Source: Candidatus Latescibacterota bacterium
Lineage (GTDB): Bacteria > Krumholzibacteriota > Krumholzibacteriia > WVZY01
Reading direction: 5' to 3'
DNA: 62,993 bases
Assembly (NCBI GenBank): GCA_011772205.1
Contig: WVZY01000017.1
Coordinates: 1-62,993, forward strand
Shown: positions 25,929-34,405 of the stretch, piece by piece
How positions within the stretch are numbered: the stretch's first letter is position 1
Layout: each line of letters opens with the position of its first letter
Notes under the pieces: generated by a model
Told to the model about the DNA's origin: nothing
The model's database searches: none
Seen by the model: only the letters and a program-made list of their open reading frames with translations
Translations under genes and position numbers: made by a program

Positions 25929-28199
25929 ATGACGAAGAGGAAGCGGTACAATAAGTATTACAGATTCGGGGCGTACTTGCTCGTGGTCGTGCTGCTGAAC
26001 GTGGCCGGAGTGACCCTCTTTTTCAGGGCTGACCTGACGGCGGACAATATATATTCGCTTTCCAAAGCGAGTAAACAGGCGGTAGCTTCACTCAGGGAGC
26101 CCCTTACGATCAACGTTTTCTTCACGAAAAATCTTCCCGCTCCGCACAACAACACGGAACGGTACCTTCACGACATGCTGGAGGAGTATTCCATCCACTC
26201 GAACAGATATTTCAATTACCGTTTTTATGACGTGAGCGCCGAAGAGGGAGACATCGACGACGAAGCGAAAAAAAACCAACAGATGGCGCGAAACTACGGG
26301 ATTTTTCCCGTGCAGATACAAAACATCGAGCAGGACGAGGTCAAGTTTCAGAACGCCTACATGGGATTGGTCCTGATTCACGGGGATGTTATTGAAAAGA
26401 TCCCCACCATTACAACTACCGAGGATCTCGAGTATCAGATCACTTCAAAAATAGAGAAAATGAGCAACAAGATCAGCACGCTGCTCAACATGGAAGAAAC
26501 TGTGCAATTGAAGCTCTTTTTCTCGTCCTCGATCGAAGCGGTGGCGCCGCAGCTCCGGATGGAGGGACTGATGGACATGCCGCGGAAGATCGAGGAAATG
26601 GCCAACCGACTCAACGAGAAATATTATAGAAAATTGGCGCTCTCGATTCTGGATCCATCCACGGATCCATCACTCGAAGGGCTAGTGACCCGCTACAACG
26701 TCCTCACGCTGAGGTGGCCGTCGCTCAAAGACGCGATGGGAAACGAGGTCGTTCCTCCCGGTCATGCATCAGCGGGGCTCGTTGTCGAAAAAGGGGATAA
26801 GTCCCAGACGATCTCTCTCATTCGGGTGATCAATCTCCCTCTTTTCGGAACGCAGTACCAGATGGCCAACCTCAATGAGATCGAGGAGCAAATCGGCGAA
26901 GTGATCGATGATGTCATCGATATCAACAAGAAAATCGGTTATCTATCTAGCCACGGTACCATCCCACTTCGTGGGATGCCCCAGATTCCAGGGATGCAGC
27001 AGCCACAAGAAGAGAACCTCGGCAATTTCAGCCGGCTCATTTCGAGTGACTATTCCATTGTTGAGGTGAACCTGAAGGAGGAAGACGCAATTCCCGAGGG
27101 GATCGACTGTCTCATTTTGGCGGGACCAAAGGAAGAATTCAACGACTACGAACTTTTTCAAATAGACCAGTTTCTCATGAAGGGCAAATCGCTGGCCCTG
27201 TTCCTGGATGCTTACCAGGAAATCAGGCTGCCGCAGACTCAGTCTCAGTTCAGCCGGCAGCCGATGTTCAGGCCAATCAATACGGGCATCGAAAAGCTCC
27301 TCGGACATTATGGTGCGGAAGTAGAGAAGGCGTACGTTCTCGACAAGAGCTGTTACGAACAGAGAGTACCGCAGATATACGGCGGTGGAACACGCTCTTT
27401 ATATTTCGCGCCTCTTATCAAGAATGAAAAGATCAATGACGACCTCCCGTTCATGAAGAACATCAAGGGCCTCGTCATGCTTCTCTCAGCTCCGGTCAAG
27501 CTCGATAAGAGCGCCATCGCTGAAAACGGTCTTCGCGGAAATGTTGTTTTTTCCTCGTCCGATCAATCGTGGCTCATGAAAGGCAGGATCGATCTGAACA
27601 TGTGGGCGATGCGGCCTCCGGCGAACGATACGGACATGGAAAGTTATCCTATGGCGGTTCTGATCGATGGCGAGTTTCCGAGTTACTTTGCCGGTAAGGA
27701 GATCCCTGAGAGACCCGCCGAGGAAAAGGAGGAAGAAGGCGAACCTGCCACTGAGGGCACGACAACGGACACTGGAGACGTGAAGGATGAAGACAGCGCC
27801 CAACTCGCCGATATCGGCAGTGAGGTGAACGACACGGAAACGTTCAAGGATTTCACTCCAGTGGGCGCGGTCATCGATCGAGGAAGCCTCGGTAAAATAT
27901 TCCTGGCCGGAAGTGCCGAGATCCTCAAGGATAACGTGATCGATGAAAAGGGAAGCTCGACGAATGCGATGTTTATCCTCAATGTTCTCGACAACCTCAA
28001 CAATCGCGATGAATATGCCGAAATGAGGAGCAAAACCCAGCGCTTCAATCCGTTGAAAGAAACAGGCCCTGGCGTGAAGGCGTTCGTCAAGACGTTCAAC
28101 GTCGCCGGTTTGCCTGTCTTGGTCGTTGTTTTCGGCATCATCGTGTGGGTTCGAAGGACGGCGAGGAAGAAAGCCATCCAGGCGATGTTCAGCAGGTAG
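25929..28199 (+). CDS. GldG-like ABC transporter auxiliary protein
   Basis: A 756-residue protein with an N-terminal transmembrane helix (about 14-35), a large extracytoplasmic region beginning with the characteristic LTADNIYSLSKASKQAVASL motif and a thioredoxin-like/SGNH-like fold (ABC_transp_aux family), and a C-terminal transmembrane helix (VAGLPVLVVVFGIIVWV) followed by a basic tail. A Glu-rich, low-complexity linker (PAEEKEEEGEPATEGTTTDT) sits at about 598-625. It starts nine bases after the permease. It is the auxiliary subunit of the ABC complex. Confidence 0.9.
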   Translation: MTKRKRYNKYYRFGAYLLVVVLLNVAGVTLFFRADLTADNIYSLSKASKQAVASLREPLTINVFFTKNLPAPHNNTERYLHDMLEEYSIHSNRYFNYRFYDVSAEEGDIDDEAKKNQQMARNYGIFPVQIQNIEQDEVKFQNAYMGLVLIHGDVIEKIPTITTTEDLEYQITSKIEKMSNKISTLLNMEETVQLKLFFSSSIEAVAPQLRMEGLMDMPRKIEEMANRLNEKYYRKLALSILDPSTDPSLEGLVTRYNVLTLRWPSLKDAMGNEVVPPGHASAGLVVEKGDKSQTISLIRVINLPLFGTQYQMANLNEIEEQIGEVIDDVIDINKKIGYLSSHGTIPLRGMPQIPGMQQPQEENLGNFSRLISSDYSIVEVNLKEEDAIPEGIDCLILAGPKEEFNDYELFQIDQFLMKGKSLALFLDAYQEIRLPQTQSQFSRQPMFRPINTGIEKLLGHYGAEVEKAYVLDKSCYEQRVPQIYGGGTRSLYFAPLIKNEKINDDLPFMKNIKGLVMLLSAPVKLDKSAIAENGLRGNVVFSSSDQSWLMKGRIDLNMWAMRPPANDTDMESYPMAVLIDGEFPSYFAGKEIPERPAEEKEEEGEPATEGTTTDTGDVKDEDSAQLADIGSEVNDTETFKDFTPVGAVIDRGSLGKIFLAGSAEILKDNVIDEKGSSTNAMFILNVLDNLNNRDEYAEMRSKTQRFNPLKETGPGVKAFVKTFNVAGLPVLVVVFGIIVWVRRTARKKAIQAMFSR

Positions 28200-28289
28200 A
28201 GTTGAGAACAACCGCTGAAGGTGATATATAGCGGGCGGAGGATAGTTATTCGTTCAGCTAATCTTGAAAAGTTTGGAGGATAAATAGAA

Positions 28290-29252
28290 ATGAAGCTAAA
28301 AAAGGAATATATGGTTTTAGCAGTCATTGTGGTGGCGCTATTACTCTACATTCTTTTTAAGAGTCCCGACAAAACCCATTACCGTCTGCCCGAAGTGGGG
28401 AAAATCGTTACAAACGACATCTCGAAGCTTGTCATCGTGCGCCCCACCGGCGCGCTGACACTCGAACGGCAGGGCGACAAATGGAGGATACAACCTCAGG
28501 GATACCCGGCTGACCAAAATCTGGTCGACCGGATGCTGAAGACGGTGGGAGATTTCGAGTTGAGCACTCTCGTATCGGAATCGAAAAACTACACCCAGTT
28601 TGATCTAACGGAGGACAAGAAGATCAGCTTGGAAGTGTTCGGTGGAGAGAAGTCTCTTAGGAAACTGGATATCGGAAAAACGGCATCCACGTACCAGCAT
28701 ACGTTTGTTCGACTCGAGGGCGATCATAGGGTATACCAAGCAAAGGGGAACATCCGTCAGCCTCTTGATACCGATATCGACCGGTTGCGCGATAAAACCG
28801 TGGCAACGATCGAACGAGATTATGTGACCGGCATTTCTCTGAAGATCGGTGAGGAGACCTTGACGGTAAAGAAACGCGAGGAGCCGGCCCCTCCTCCGTA
28901 CGCAGGGACAGAGGATTCCGTGATGAGCGAGCCGGGACCGGTTTGGGCGACAGAAGACGGTCTGGTGGCCAAAGAAAACATCATCAACGGCATAATCAAT
29001 ACTCTCGCTAATTTGAGGTGCTCTGAATACATCGAAGGAAAAAACAAAGAAGATTTCACCGGCCCGATGTTATCCATTACCGTGGAAAGCACATCGACCG
29101 TCACTCTGGAGATATTCGATAAACGAGACGATAACAAATACCCCGCCATTTCATCTCAAAGTGACTACCCATTCCTGCTTGCCGAAGGTGTAGTAAATCG
29201 GATTAAAAAAACGCCGGATGAGCTACTCGTAAAAGCCGGCGAAGAGGATTGA
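28290..29252 (+). CDS. DUF4340 domain-containing membrane-anchored protein
   Basis: A 320-residue protein with an N-terminal transmembrane helix (MVLAVIVVALLLYILF, about 8-23) and a periplasmic beta-rich domain built from repeats like KLVIVRPTGALTLERQGDKW and ISLEVFGGEKSLRKLDIGK, typical of DUF4340. This family regularly sits behind GldG-like genes and probably works with the transporter at the cell envelope. GGAGG lies about 12 bases before the ATG. The 90-base gap after the GldG gene is the largest in the operon. Confidence 0.85.
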   Translation: MKLKKEYMVLAVIVVALLLYILFKSPDKTHYRLPEVGKIVTNDISKLVIVRPTGALTLERQGDKWRIQPQGYPADQNLVDRMLKTVGDFELSTLVSESKNYTQFDLTEDKKISLEVFGGEKSLRKLDIGKTASTYQHTFVRLEGDHRVYQAKGNIRQPLDTDIDRLRDKTVATIERDYVTGISLKIGEETLTVKKREEPAPPPYAGTEDSVMSEPGPVWATEDGLVAKENIINGIINTLANLRCSEYIEGKNKEDFTGPMLSITVESTSTVTLEIFDKRDDNKYPAISSQSDYPFLLAEGVVNRIKKTPDELLVKAGEED

Positions 29253-29364
29253 GTTGGTGCAATCTATATCCGTTGAAAATGGTCCAAGATTCGCATTAAC
29301 TAACTCAAAATATAGTACGATTATATTGGGTCGGCTCTTCGTTGAGGCAAGAACGGTGTTCCCA

Positions 29365-29856
29365 TCAGAAATAGCACGTTAAATTATCCGTCGGTGTTCT
29401 TCTTCTTGTCTCTCCGTATTCAGAAGTAGTAATAATTATGTCTATGTAGACATCTTCCCAGCATGGTTCCGGAAATATTTGTGAATCTTCTACAATCTTA
29501 TTCACCACAACAGTAACGGTATCGCCGGCGCTGACAGTGCCATCCCAATCCGTTTCAAACGCTATTTCTCCCAGTAGCTGGTTGTCTGAACTCAGGTATA
29601 CTTGACCAGAGGGAATCGATATTCCCGAATACGAGTGTTTTGAACTTTTGTTCTCAACTGTCAGTGTTAATTGACATCTGATAGGATCAGGAGGCATCGT
29701 TGAAAATGCGTATATGTCAAAATCAAGCACCTCGACTGCGAGAATCGATACAAGAGGAGGTCCCGTGATACAAGGAGGACACCCATCATCGTCACATGCG
29801 TATGTGCCGAATAAAATGAGTGCTGAGACTGCGATTATTAGCTTTTTCATATTCAT
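29365..29856 (-). CDS. Predicted lipoprotein, function unknown
   Basis: A 163-residue protein starting MNMKKLIIAVSALILFGTYA with a Cys directly after (C21), consistent with a lipoprotein signal though the lipobox (TYAC) is imperfect. GAAGG lies about ten bases upstream; the frame runs further upstream to 29949 without a better start. The mature part (CQLTLTVENKSSKHSYSGI) is beta-rich and resembles intracellular-protease-inhibitor-like (BsuPI) domains: QLTLTVEN, then a central NQLLGEIAFETDWDGTVSAG, but this is tentative. It is followed 100 bases away by a convergent DUF4340 gene. Confidence 0.7.
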   Translation of the reverse strand: MNMKKLIIAVSALILFGTYACDDDGCPPCITGPPLVSILAVEVLDFDIYAFSTMPPDPIRCQLTLTVENKSSKHSYSGISIPSGQVYLSSDNQLLGEIAFETDWDGTVSAGDTVTVVVNKIVEDSQIFPEPCWEDVYIDIIITTSEYGETRRRTPTDNLTCYF

Positions 29857-29958
29857 CGCCTGGGCCTTCAGGTTAATTTTTTTACCTCGTAGCTCCCACG
29901 CTACTACAGATGCACCCATCGAGCAACCCGTATCGCTCCCATGATCCAACTGTCCGGC

Positions 29959-31227
29959 TCACTCTTCCGCATCACCGTCCAGGTCCTCAATAGTCGCAGT
30001 AGAAGCGGGTCGCAACTTCTGGATGCGCCGGGCCGCGGCCTCCGCCTCCCGGAACGCGCGGAGAAAATTTTCACCCGCAAGTTTCTTCAGCTCCGAATCA
30101 CTCCAGCCCCTGCGGATCAGCTCGGCGAAAAGGTAAGGGAATCTGGATGTATCCTCCAAGCCGATGGGCATCTCGCTGCTTCCTGAAAAGTCGCTTCCAA
30201 TACCCACATGATCGATTCCGGCAACTTTTTGCACGTGATCAATGTGGTCTGCCACCTGACTGATGGTGGCACGGGGCATTGGATGTTCCTCGGCATATTT
30301 TTCTCGAATCTGTTTGCGCTCTTCTCTCGAGTCGATCCCCTTGAAAAGTTCCTCAAGAGCTGCTTCCCAATCGGCAACATCCTGTGAAACAAAATCGGGA
30401 ACGAAAGACACCATCACGATGCCTCCGTTTTCAGGCAATCGGGTGAGGATGGTATCCGGAACGTTTCGGGGATGATCCGTGAGCGCCCGCGCTGAAGAGT
30501 GAGAGAAAATCACCGGCGCTTCGCTGATATCGAGCGCGTCGCTCATTACTTCCGGTGTGACATGGGATAAATCAACAAGCATCCCCAGGCGGTTCATTTC
30601 GCGGATCACTTCTTTTCCGAAGGCAGTGAGGCCGTTGTGTTTGGGCTCATCCGTAGCGGCGTCGGCCCAATCCACCGTGGCGCTGTGCGTAAGGGTCATG
30701 TAACGAACGCCTAGGGCATAGAAAGCCCGCAGCGCACCTAGAGAGTTTTCTATGGCATGGCCGCCTTCCATGCCGATGAGCGAGGCTATGCGGCCCTGTT
30801 CGAAGATCGTCTCTATATCAGAGGCGGTGAGGGCCAGTCCGAGGCTTTCGGAATAGTGATCGATCATGCGCCGGACGAGGTCGATTTGTTCGAGCTGAAC
30901 TTTGGCGTAACTCTCATCCTCCAAACCGGGGGGAATCCATACGGACCAGAACTGAGCGCCCACATGACCTTCTTTCATTCTCTCGAGGTCGGTGTCTCCT
31001 GGCGTCCGCTTTCGAAGGTCGTGAGCCTCCACGTCTCCCGGCGCCTCCGGGTATCTCCGAATCACCCATGGCAGATCGTTATGCCCGTCAATGAGAAGTG
31101 TAGATCTCAGGATCCAGCGAGCGTGCTCGAGCGCAGGGTCCTCGTCCTCGGGGACGGTTTGAGCTCCAAGCGCAGCAAGGAGAATCGAGCTCACAAGCAG
31201 GAATCCGACTGGGAGGAGTTTTCTCAT
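29959..31227 (-). CDS. Membrane dipeptidase (renal dipeptidase-like, peptidase M19)
   Basis: A 422-residue zinc dipeptidase with an N-terminal signal peptide (MRKLLPVGFLLVSSILLAAL). Metal-ligand motifs are visible: IDGHNDLPW (His-x-Asp), GMEGGHAIE (bridging Glu), LVDLSHVTPE and FSHSSARAL (His ligands), and GIGSDFSG (Asp). M19 enzymes cleave dipeptides, including D-residue-containing ones, after export. AGGAAGATGC-type sequence precedes the start. Its C-terminus extends into an acidic tail (TIEDLDGDAEE). The lipoprotein gene behind it starts about 100 bases further on and may be co-transcribed. Confidence 0.93.
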   Translation of the reverse strand: MRKLLPVGFLLVSSILLAALGAQTVPEDEDPALEHARWILRSTLLIDGHNDLPWVIRRYPEAPGDVEAHDLRKRTPGDTDLERMKEGHVGAQFWSVWIPPGLEDESYAKVQLEQIDLVRRMIDHYSESLGLALTASDIETIFEQGRIASLIGMEGGHAIENSLGALRAFYALGVRYMTLTHSATVDWADAATDEPKHNGLTAFGKEVIREMNRLGMLVDLSHVTPEVMSDALDISEAPVIFSHSSARALTDHPRNVPDTILTRLPENGGIVMVSFVPDFVSQDVADWEAALEELFKGIDSREERKQIREKYAEEHPMPRATISQVADHIDHVQKVAGIDHVGIGSDFSGSSEMPIGLEDTSRFPYLFAELIRRGWSDSELKKLAGENFLRAFREAEAAARRIQKLRPASTATIEDLDGDAEE

Positions 31228-32203
31228 AGCATCTTCCTTTGTATCGGCTTAGAAGCAAAGCGCTTAAAACATGAGAATGCCAATAATGTATCACGGCTCC
31301 AGGCGAAAGGCGATCAGATCTACACCGATGGCACTGTGGGGAACAGGAGGCTCCCTGGGGGTGACGAACCGTTACGCAGAGCGAGGGAGGATCTCCCGCC
31401 GCAGGCGGGAAGCCGACCGAAGCGGGCGCAGGTGAGGAATCCCCCTCACACAGCAATCATACAAGCATCCTCCGCCGCAGGCGGGAAGCCCGCGCGGAGC
31501 GGGAGCGTGGTGAGGAACCCCTATGGAGCCTTTCACAACAAGGCTCATCCAGCGAAGGCGGATAGCCGAGCGAAGGGAGTGGGTGGGGTGGAACTCCCCA
31601 CGGAGTCAGCCGATAAGAGGCTCCTCCGTCGGGGGTGGGAAGCCGACAGAAGCGAGCGTGTGGGGAAAACCCCCCGAGGAGCCGACCAATAGGAGGAACC
31701 ACCGCCGGAGACGGGAAGCCGAGCAAAGCGGGCGTATGGGGAAGAACTCCCCGCGGTGCCAACCAATAGGAGGAACCTCCACCGGAGGCGGAAATCCGAG
31801 CGAAGCAGCGGGATCAGCCTCAGTGGGAGGCGCCGCTGAGTGACATGAGTTCCTCGTCGAGTACGTCGACACAATGCGCGCAACAGATCGTCATCATGTC
31901 CGGGGAGTCGCCGGATCGATTCCCCACTTCATGAAGATGCGTGAGCGAACGGCGTGGCCCCGGGGCCGTACACTAAATAACGCTGCACAGACAGAACCTC
32001 CTTGACAACTTGTGCGCGTATCCGATTTACTGGGTTTCGAAGATCGAAATCCCACGTACTCGACATGTATTAAATCGGGTTGGCGTTCAGGGGATTCTAA
32101 GCGGCCGGTGTGATCGTGAATTTGAATTTGTCTACCACGCGGCCTTGAGCCAGGTCTGTATTTCAGATCGGGCTTTTTTATTGGTAAGGAGGTGGAGTTT
32201 CGA
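31228..32203. other. Long intergenic region with tandem repeats ahead of the glycogen operon
   Basis: 31341-31835 is filled by tandem degenerate repeats described separately; open frames here just translate the repeats. 31836-32203 contains no gene. TTGACA at 32002-32007 is a perfect -35 but the candidate -10 (GATTTA at 32024-32029) is poor. AAGGAGG at 32186-32192 is the ribosome-binding site of the ParA-like gene. Confidence 0.55.
31341..31835 (-). repeat. Tandem array of the GC-rich repeat, about six degenerate units
   Basis: Units of about 75-85 bases begin near 31341, 31455, 31541, 31616, 31691 and 31768. Each runs AGG..G..(A/C)TCC.CCG..GGAGGCGGGAAGCC, then GAGCGAAGCGGGCGTGGTG, then AGGAA.CCCC.GCGGAGCC. 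The first unit carries GACGAACCGTTACGC, the inverse of the sequence shared by the copies at 61-225 and 19604-19740. Neighbouring units diverge, and no protein is likely. CRISPR is excluded because there are no constant repeats with unique spacers. Confidence 0.8.
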
Positions 32204-33280
32204 ATGCGGACCATTGCCGTGATGAACTACAAGGGAGGGTGCGGAAAAACGACAATCGCGGTCAATTTGTCGTGTGCGTTGAGTCGACTGGACAAGCGCG
32301 TTCTATTGGTCGACATCGATCCGCAATCGCACGCCACCGTCGGTCTGGGGATCGACAGCGCCGGTCTAAATGCGACGACCAGCGAACTCCTGATGGACCC
32401 GTCCGTCCGCCTGGAGGATGCGATCGTCCGGCGCACCGACACTCTGAGTGTAATTCCCGCCAGTACCGTTCTCAGTGGTGTCGAGCAAGAGCTTGCAGGC
32501 GTTGACGGCCGGGAAAGGCGGTTGGCGGAGAAGCTCTACCAGATCGGAGAGGATGCGTTCGATTTCGTTTTGATCGACTGTCCACCGAGCATCGGCGTAT
32601 TGACCTTCAACGCGCTCATCGCCTCGGGCGAGGTGTTGATTCCCGCAGATGCAAGCTACTTCTCGCTGCACGGACTCGTCAACTTACGAGAAACCATTGA
32701 TTTATTACAAGATGCGCTCGACCACCGTCTGCACGTCCGTGTCTTGTGCAACAACCTCGAAACCCGAACGCGTTTTGCCAGGGAGGTCGTCGCCGAGGTC
32801 GAAAAGATCCATTCCGGAGTGATGATCGATACGTTTATCAGCCACACGGTGAGGCTCAAAGAGTGCTCGGCAAGGGGAGTCTCCATTTTTGACATCGACG
32901 AACGCTCCAAGGTGAGCCAGCAGTTCCTGTCACTCGCGCAGGAGCTGATTGAGAAAGCACCGAAGTTGAAGACAAGAGACATGAAAGCGTGGATGGAGCG
33001 GATCCACGGTCCGAGGAAAGTCCCCGAGGGTGTGTTGTTTACATTGGAAGCCCCGAACGCGACCTTTGTGACTGTCACCGGTGATTTCACGAATTGGTCC
33101 TGGGAAGGGATTCCGCTCGTTCGTGATCCGAAAGACGGGATCTGGAAGGCCGTCATCGACATCGAACCCGGCCGGTACGAATACCGGTTCATTATAGACG
33201 GAAGGTGGTCCCGCGACCCGGCAAACACCCAGGCCATAAGGAACGAATTCGGCCAGGAGAATTCGCTCCTCGTTGTTTAG
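32204..33280 (+). CDS. ParA/MinD-type ATPase fused to a C-terminal glycogen-binding (CBM48/AMPK-beta-like) domain
   Basis: A 358-residue two-domain protein. Residues 1-255 form a ParA ATPase: deviant Walker A K10-GGCG-K15-TT, Walker A' LLVDIDPQS (about 35-42) and Walker B FVLIDCPPS (about 121-129), plus the ParA-like LIPADASYFSLHGL segment. After a short helix and linker, residues 275-358 form a carbohydrate-binding module: VTVTGDFTNWSW, DGIWKAVIDIEPGRYEYRF, IDGRWSRDP and ENSLLVV, the pattern of glycogen-binding CBM48/AMPK1. ATG at 32204 is 11 bases after AAGGAGG. It heads a co-directional glycogen operon and has no ParB partner nearby. Role inferred: ATP-dependent positioning or partitioning of glycogen granules. 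Confidence 0.93.
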   Translation: MRTIAVMNYKGGCGKTTIAVNLSCALSRLDKRVLLVDIDPQSHATVGLGIDSAGLNATTSELLMDPSVRLEDAIVRRTDTLSVIPASTVLSGVEQELAGVDGRERRLAEKLYQIGEDAFDFVLIDCPPSIGVLTFNALIASGEVLIPADASYFSLHGLVNLRETIDLLQDALDHRLHVRVLCNNLETRTRFAREVVAEVEKIHSGVMIDTFISHTVRLKECSARGVSIFDIDERSKVSQQFLSLAQELIEKAPKLKTRDMKAWMERIHGPRKVPEGVLFTLEAPNATFVTVTGDFTNWSWEGIPLVRDPKDGIWKAVIDIEPGRYEYRFIIDGRWSRDPANTQAIRNEFGQENSLLVV

Positions 33281-33998
33281 AGGCGTTTCAACTGCACCGG
33301 GCGATTGGATGCGACAACCCGGCAGCAAAATGGACCGTATATTAGCCGGATTTCTCCAGCTGTACACCTCACGGAGCCGCGCGTAATCCTGGATTGCTGC
33401 GAACCGGCTGTTCGGAACTACATCGCCCCCGGTTACAAACAGTTTCCACTTGCAAAACGCCGAATTAGTGATCTATGTTCAAGTGTACGTGCGAGCCCGT
33501 TGGTTGGTGGTATTTCCAGGTGTTACGTCTCACCCGAGCTCATTCGGAGACAGGGACTAGACACAAGGAAACCTTCCCCGTGAACGGAAGTTGGGCCGGC
33601 GATGGGTAGGCTCGTAAGGTGCTTTTCATCACTCACGTTGTGTCCGACCGAAACTTGCGAACCTCTCCGTACCGACCGATTCTCGTTGACACCCCGCCCG
33701 GTTGCAGCCGGGCCGTTTGAGCGGCTTTTTGTTAAACGCCGATTGGCTCCCAGTGTCTCGTTTGCCGACACGCATCGTCCGTTTAACATCGCCGCCCGCG
33801 AAACCAGACACCCGAGGAACGAATCCTTTGGGAGTCAGTATGCAATGCGTGTGGATCGATGGATCCTCACCGGGGTCGATGGCGACGATGGAATGTCCGG
33901 TTTATTTGACACAACCAGTTTAAAAGGTGACAGGCAAGAATTACTTTTGATCTTTTGCGATCGAGGTGTCAGTATGGAAACCAAGAAAGGAGGATGCG
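33281..33998. other. Long leader with nested inverted repeats before the CBM48 gene
   Basis: About 720 bases without a credible gene (open frames at 33602-34057 lack coding character). TGTTAAACG (33730-33738) is inversely repeated as CGTTTAACA (33780-33788), enclosing a second stem GTGTC (33753-33757) / GACAC (33767-33771). CCCGG...CCGGG at 33697-33712 is a further weak hairpin followed by a TTTTTG run at 33726. TTGACA occurs at 33906-33911 without a good -10. It may hold a second promoter and a structured RNA. Confidence 0.5.
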
Positions 33999-34343
33999 AT
34001 GAGTGGGAAGAGTTTGAAATACGCGGATCCGCAGCGAACCTCCCCGAAAAAGGCTAAAGGAGCGAGGTCGGAGAACGATACTGTGTTCGTATGCGGGCTG
34101 AAACCGACCGCCAAAGAGGTGTACCTCGTCGGCGATTTCAATGACTGGGATCCGCAGTCGGATCGGATGGTCAAGAAAAAAGGCGTGTTTCAAAAGACGA
34201 AGCGCCTGGCCCCCGGAGAATATCAGTACAAGTTCCTCGTCGATGGAGAATGGCACAGTGATCCTTCTGCGCCGAGACAGGTGCCAAACGAATTCGGCAC
34301 GACGAACAGCGTAATCCGGATCGAGGCGGGTTCCAAAAAGTGA
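33999..34343 (+). CDS. Stand-alone glycogen-binding CBM48 protein
   Basis: A 114-residue cytoplasmic protein: a basic, Lys/Ser-rich N-terminal tail (1-28) and a single CBM48/AMPK-beta-type domain (29-112: VYLVGDFNDWDPQSDRM, GEYQYKFLVDGEWHSDP, NEFGTTNSVIRI). The domain is clearly similar to the C-terminal domain of the ParA fusion upstream. Start at 33999 is set by AAAGGAGG seven bases upstream; the frame extends to 33966. It is 62 bases before the first glycosyltransferase. It probably binds glycogen and could bridge granules to enzymes or to the ParA-like ATPase. Confidence 0.88.
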   Translation: MSGKSLKYADPQRTSPKKAKGARSENDTVFVCGLKPTAKEVYLVGDFNDWDPQSDRMVKKKGVFQKTKRLAPGEYQYKFLVDGEWHSDPSAPRQVPNEFGTTNSVIRIEAGSKK

Positions 34344-34405
34344 ACGCCCGCGTGCGGGCGCACGTCGAGTATCACCATCGGATTTGTTCATGAGAGAAGC
34401 GACGA

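Noticed and set aside
30757-31692. Long + strand open frame overlapping the M19 peptidase and the repeat array
   Set aside because: It is antisense to a clear peptidase gene and then translates repeats. Composition is not protein-like.
31457-31762. Minus-strand frame through the tandem repeats with recurring peptide pattern
   Set aside because: The periodic peptide only reflects the DNA repeat; there is no ribosome-binding site.
31341-31835. CRISPR array
   Set aside because: Units are of 75-85 bases and diverge along their whole length. There are no constant short repeats with unique spacers and no cas genes.
32002-32029. Promoter for the ParA-CBM48 gene (TTGACA with GATTTA)
   Set aside because: The -35 is perfect, but the -10 matches poorly and would leave a leader of about 170 bases. 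Not annotated as a promoter.
33602-34057. 151-codon frame in the gap before the CBM48 gene
   Set aside because: Overlaps the CBM48 gene in another frame, is rich in Arg/Pro/Ser, and lacks a ribosome-binding site.
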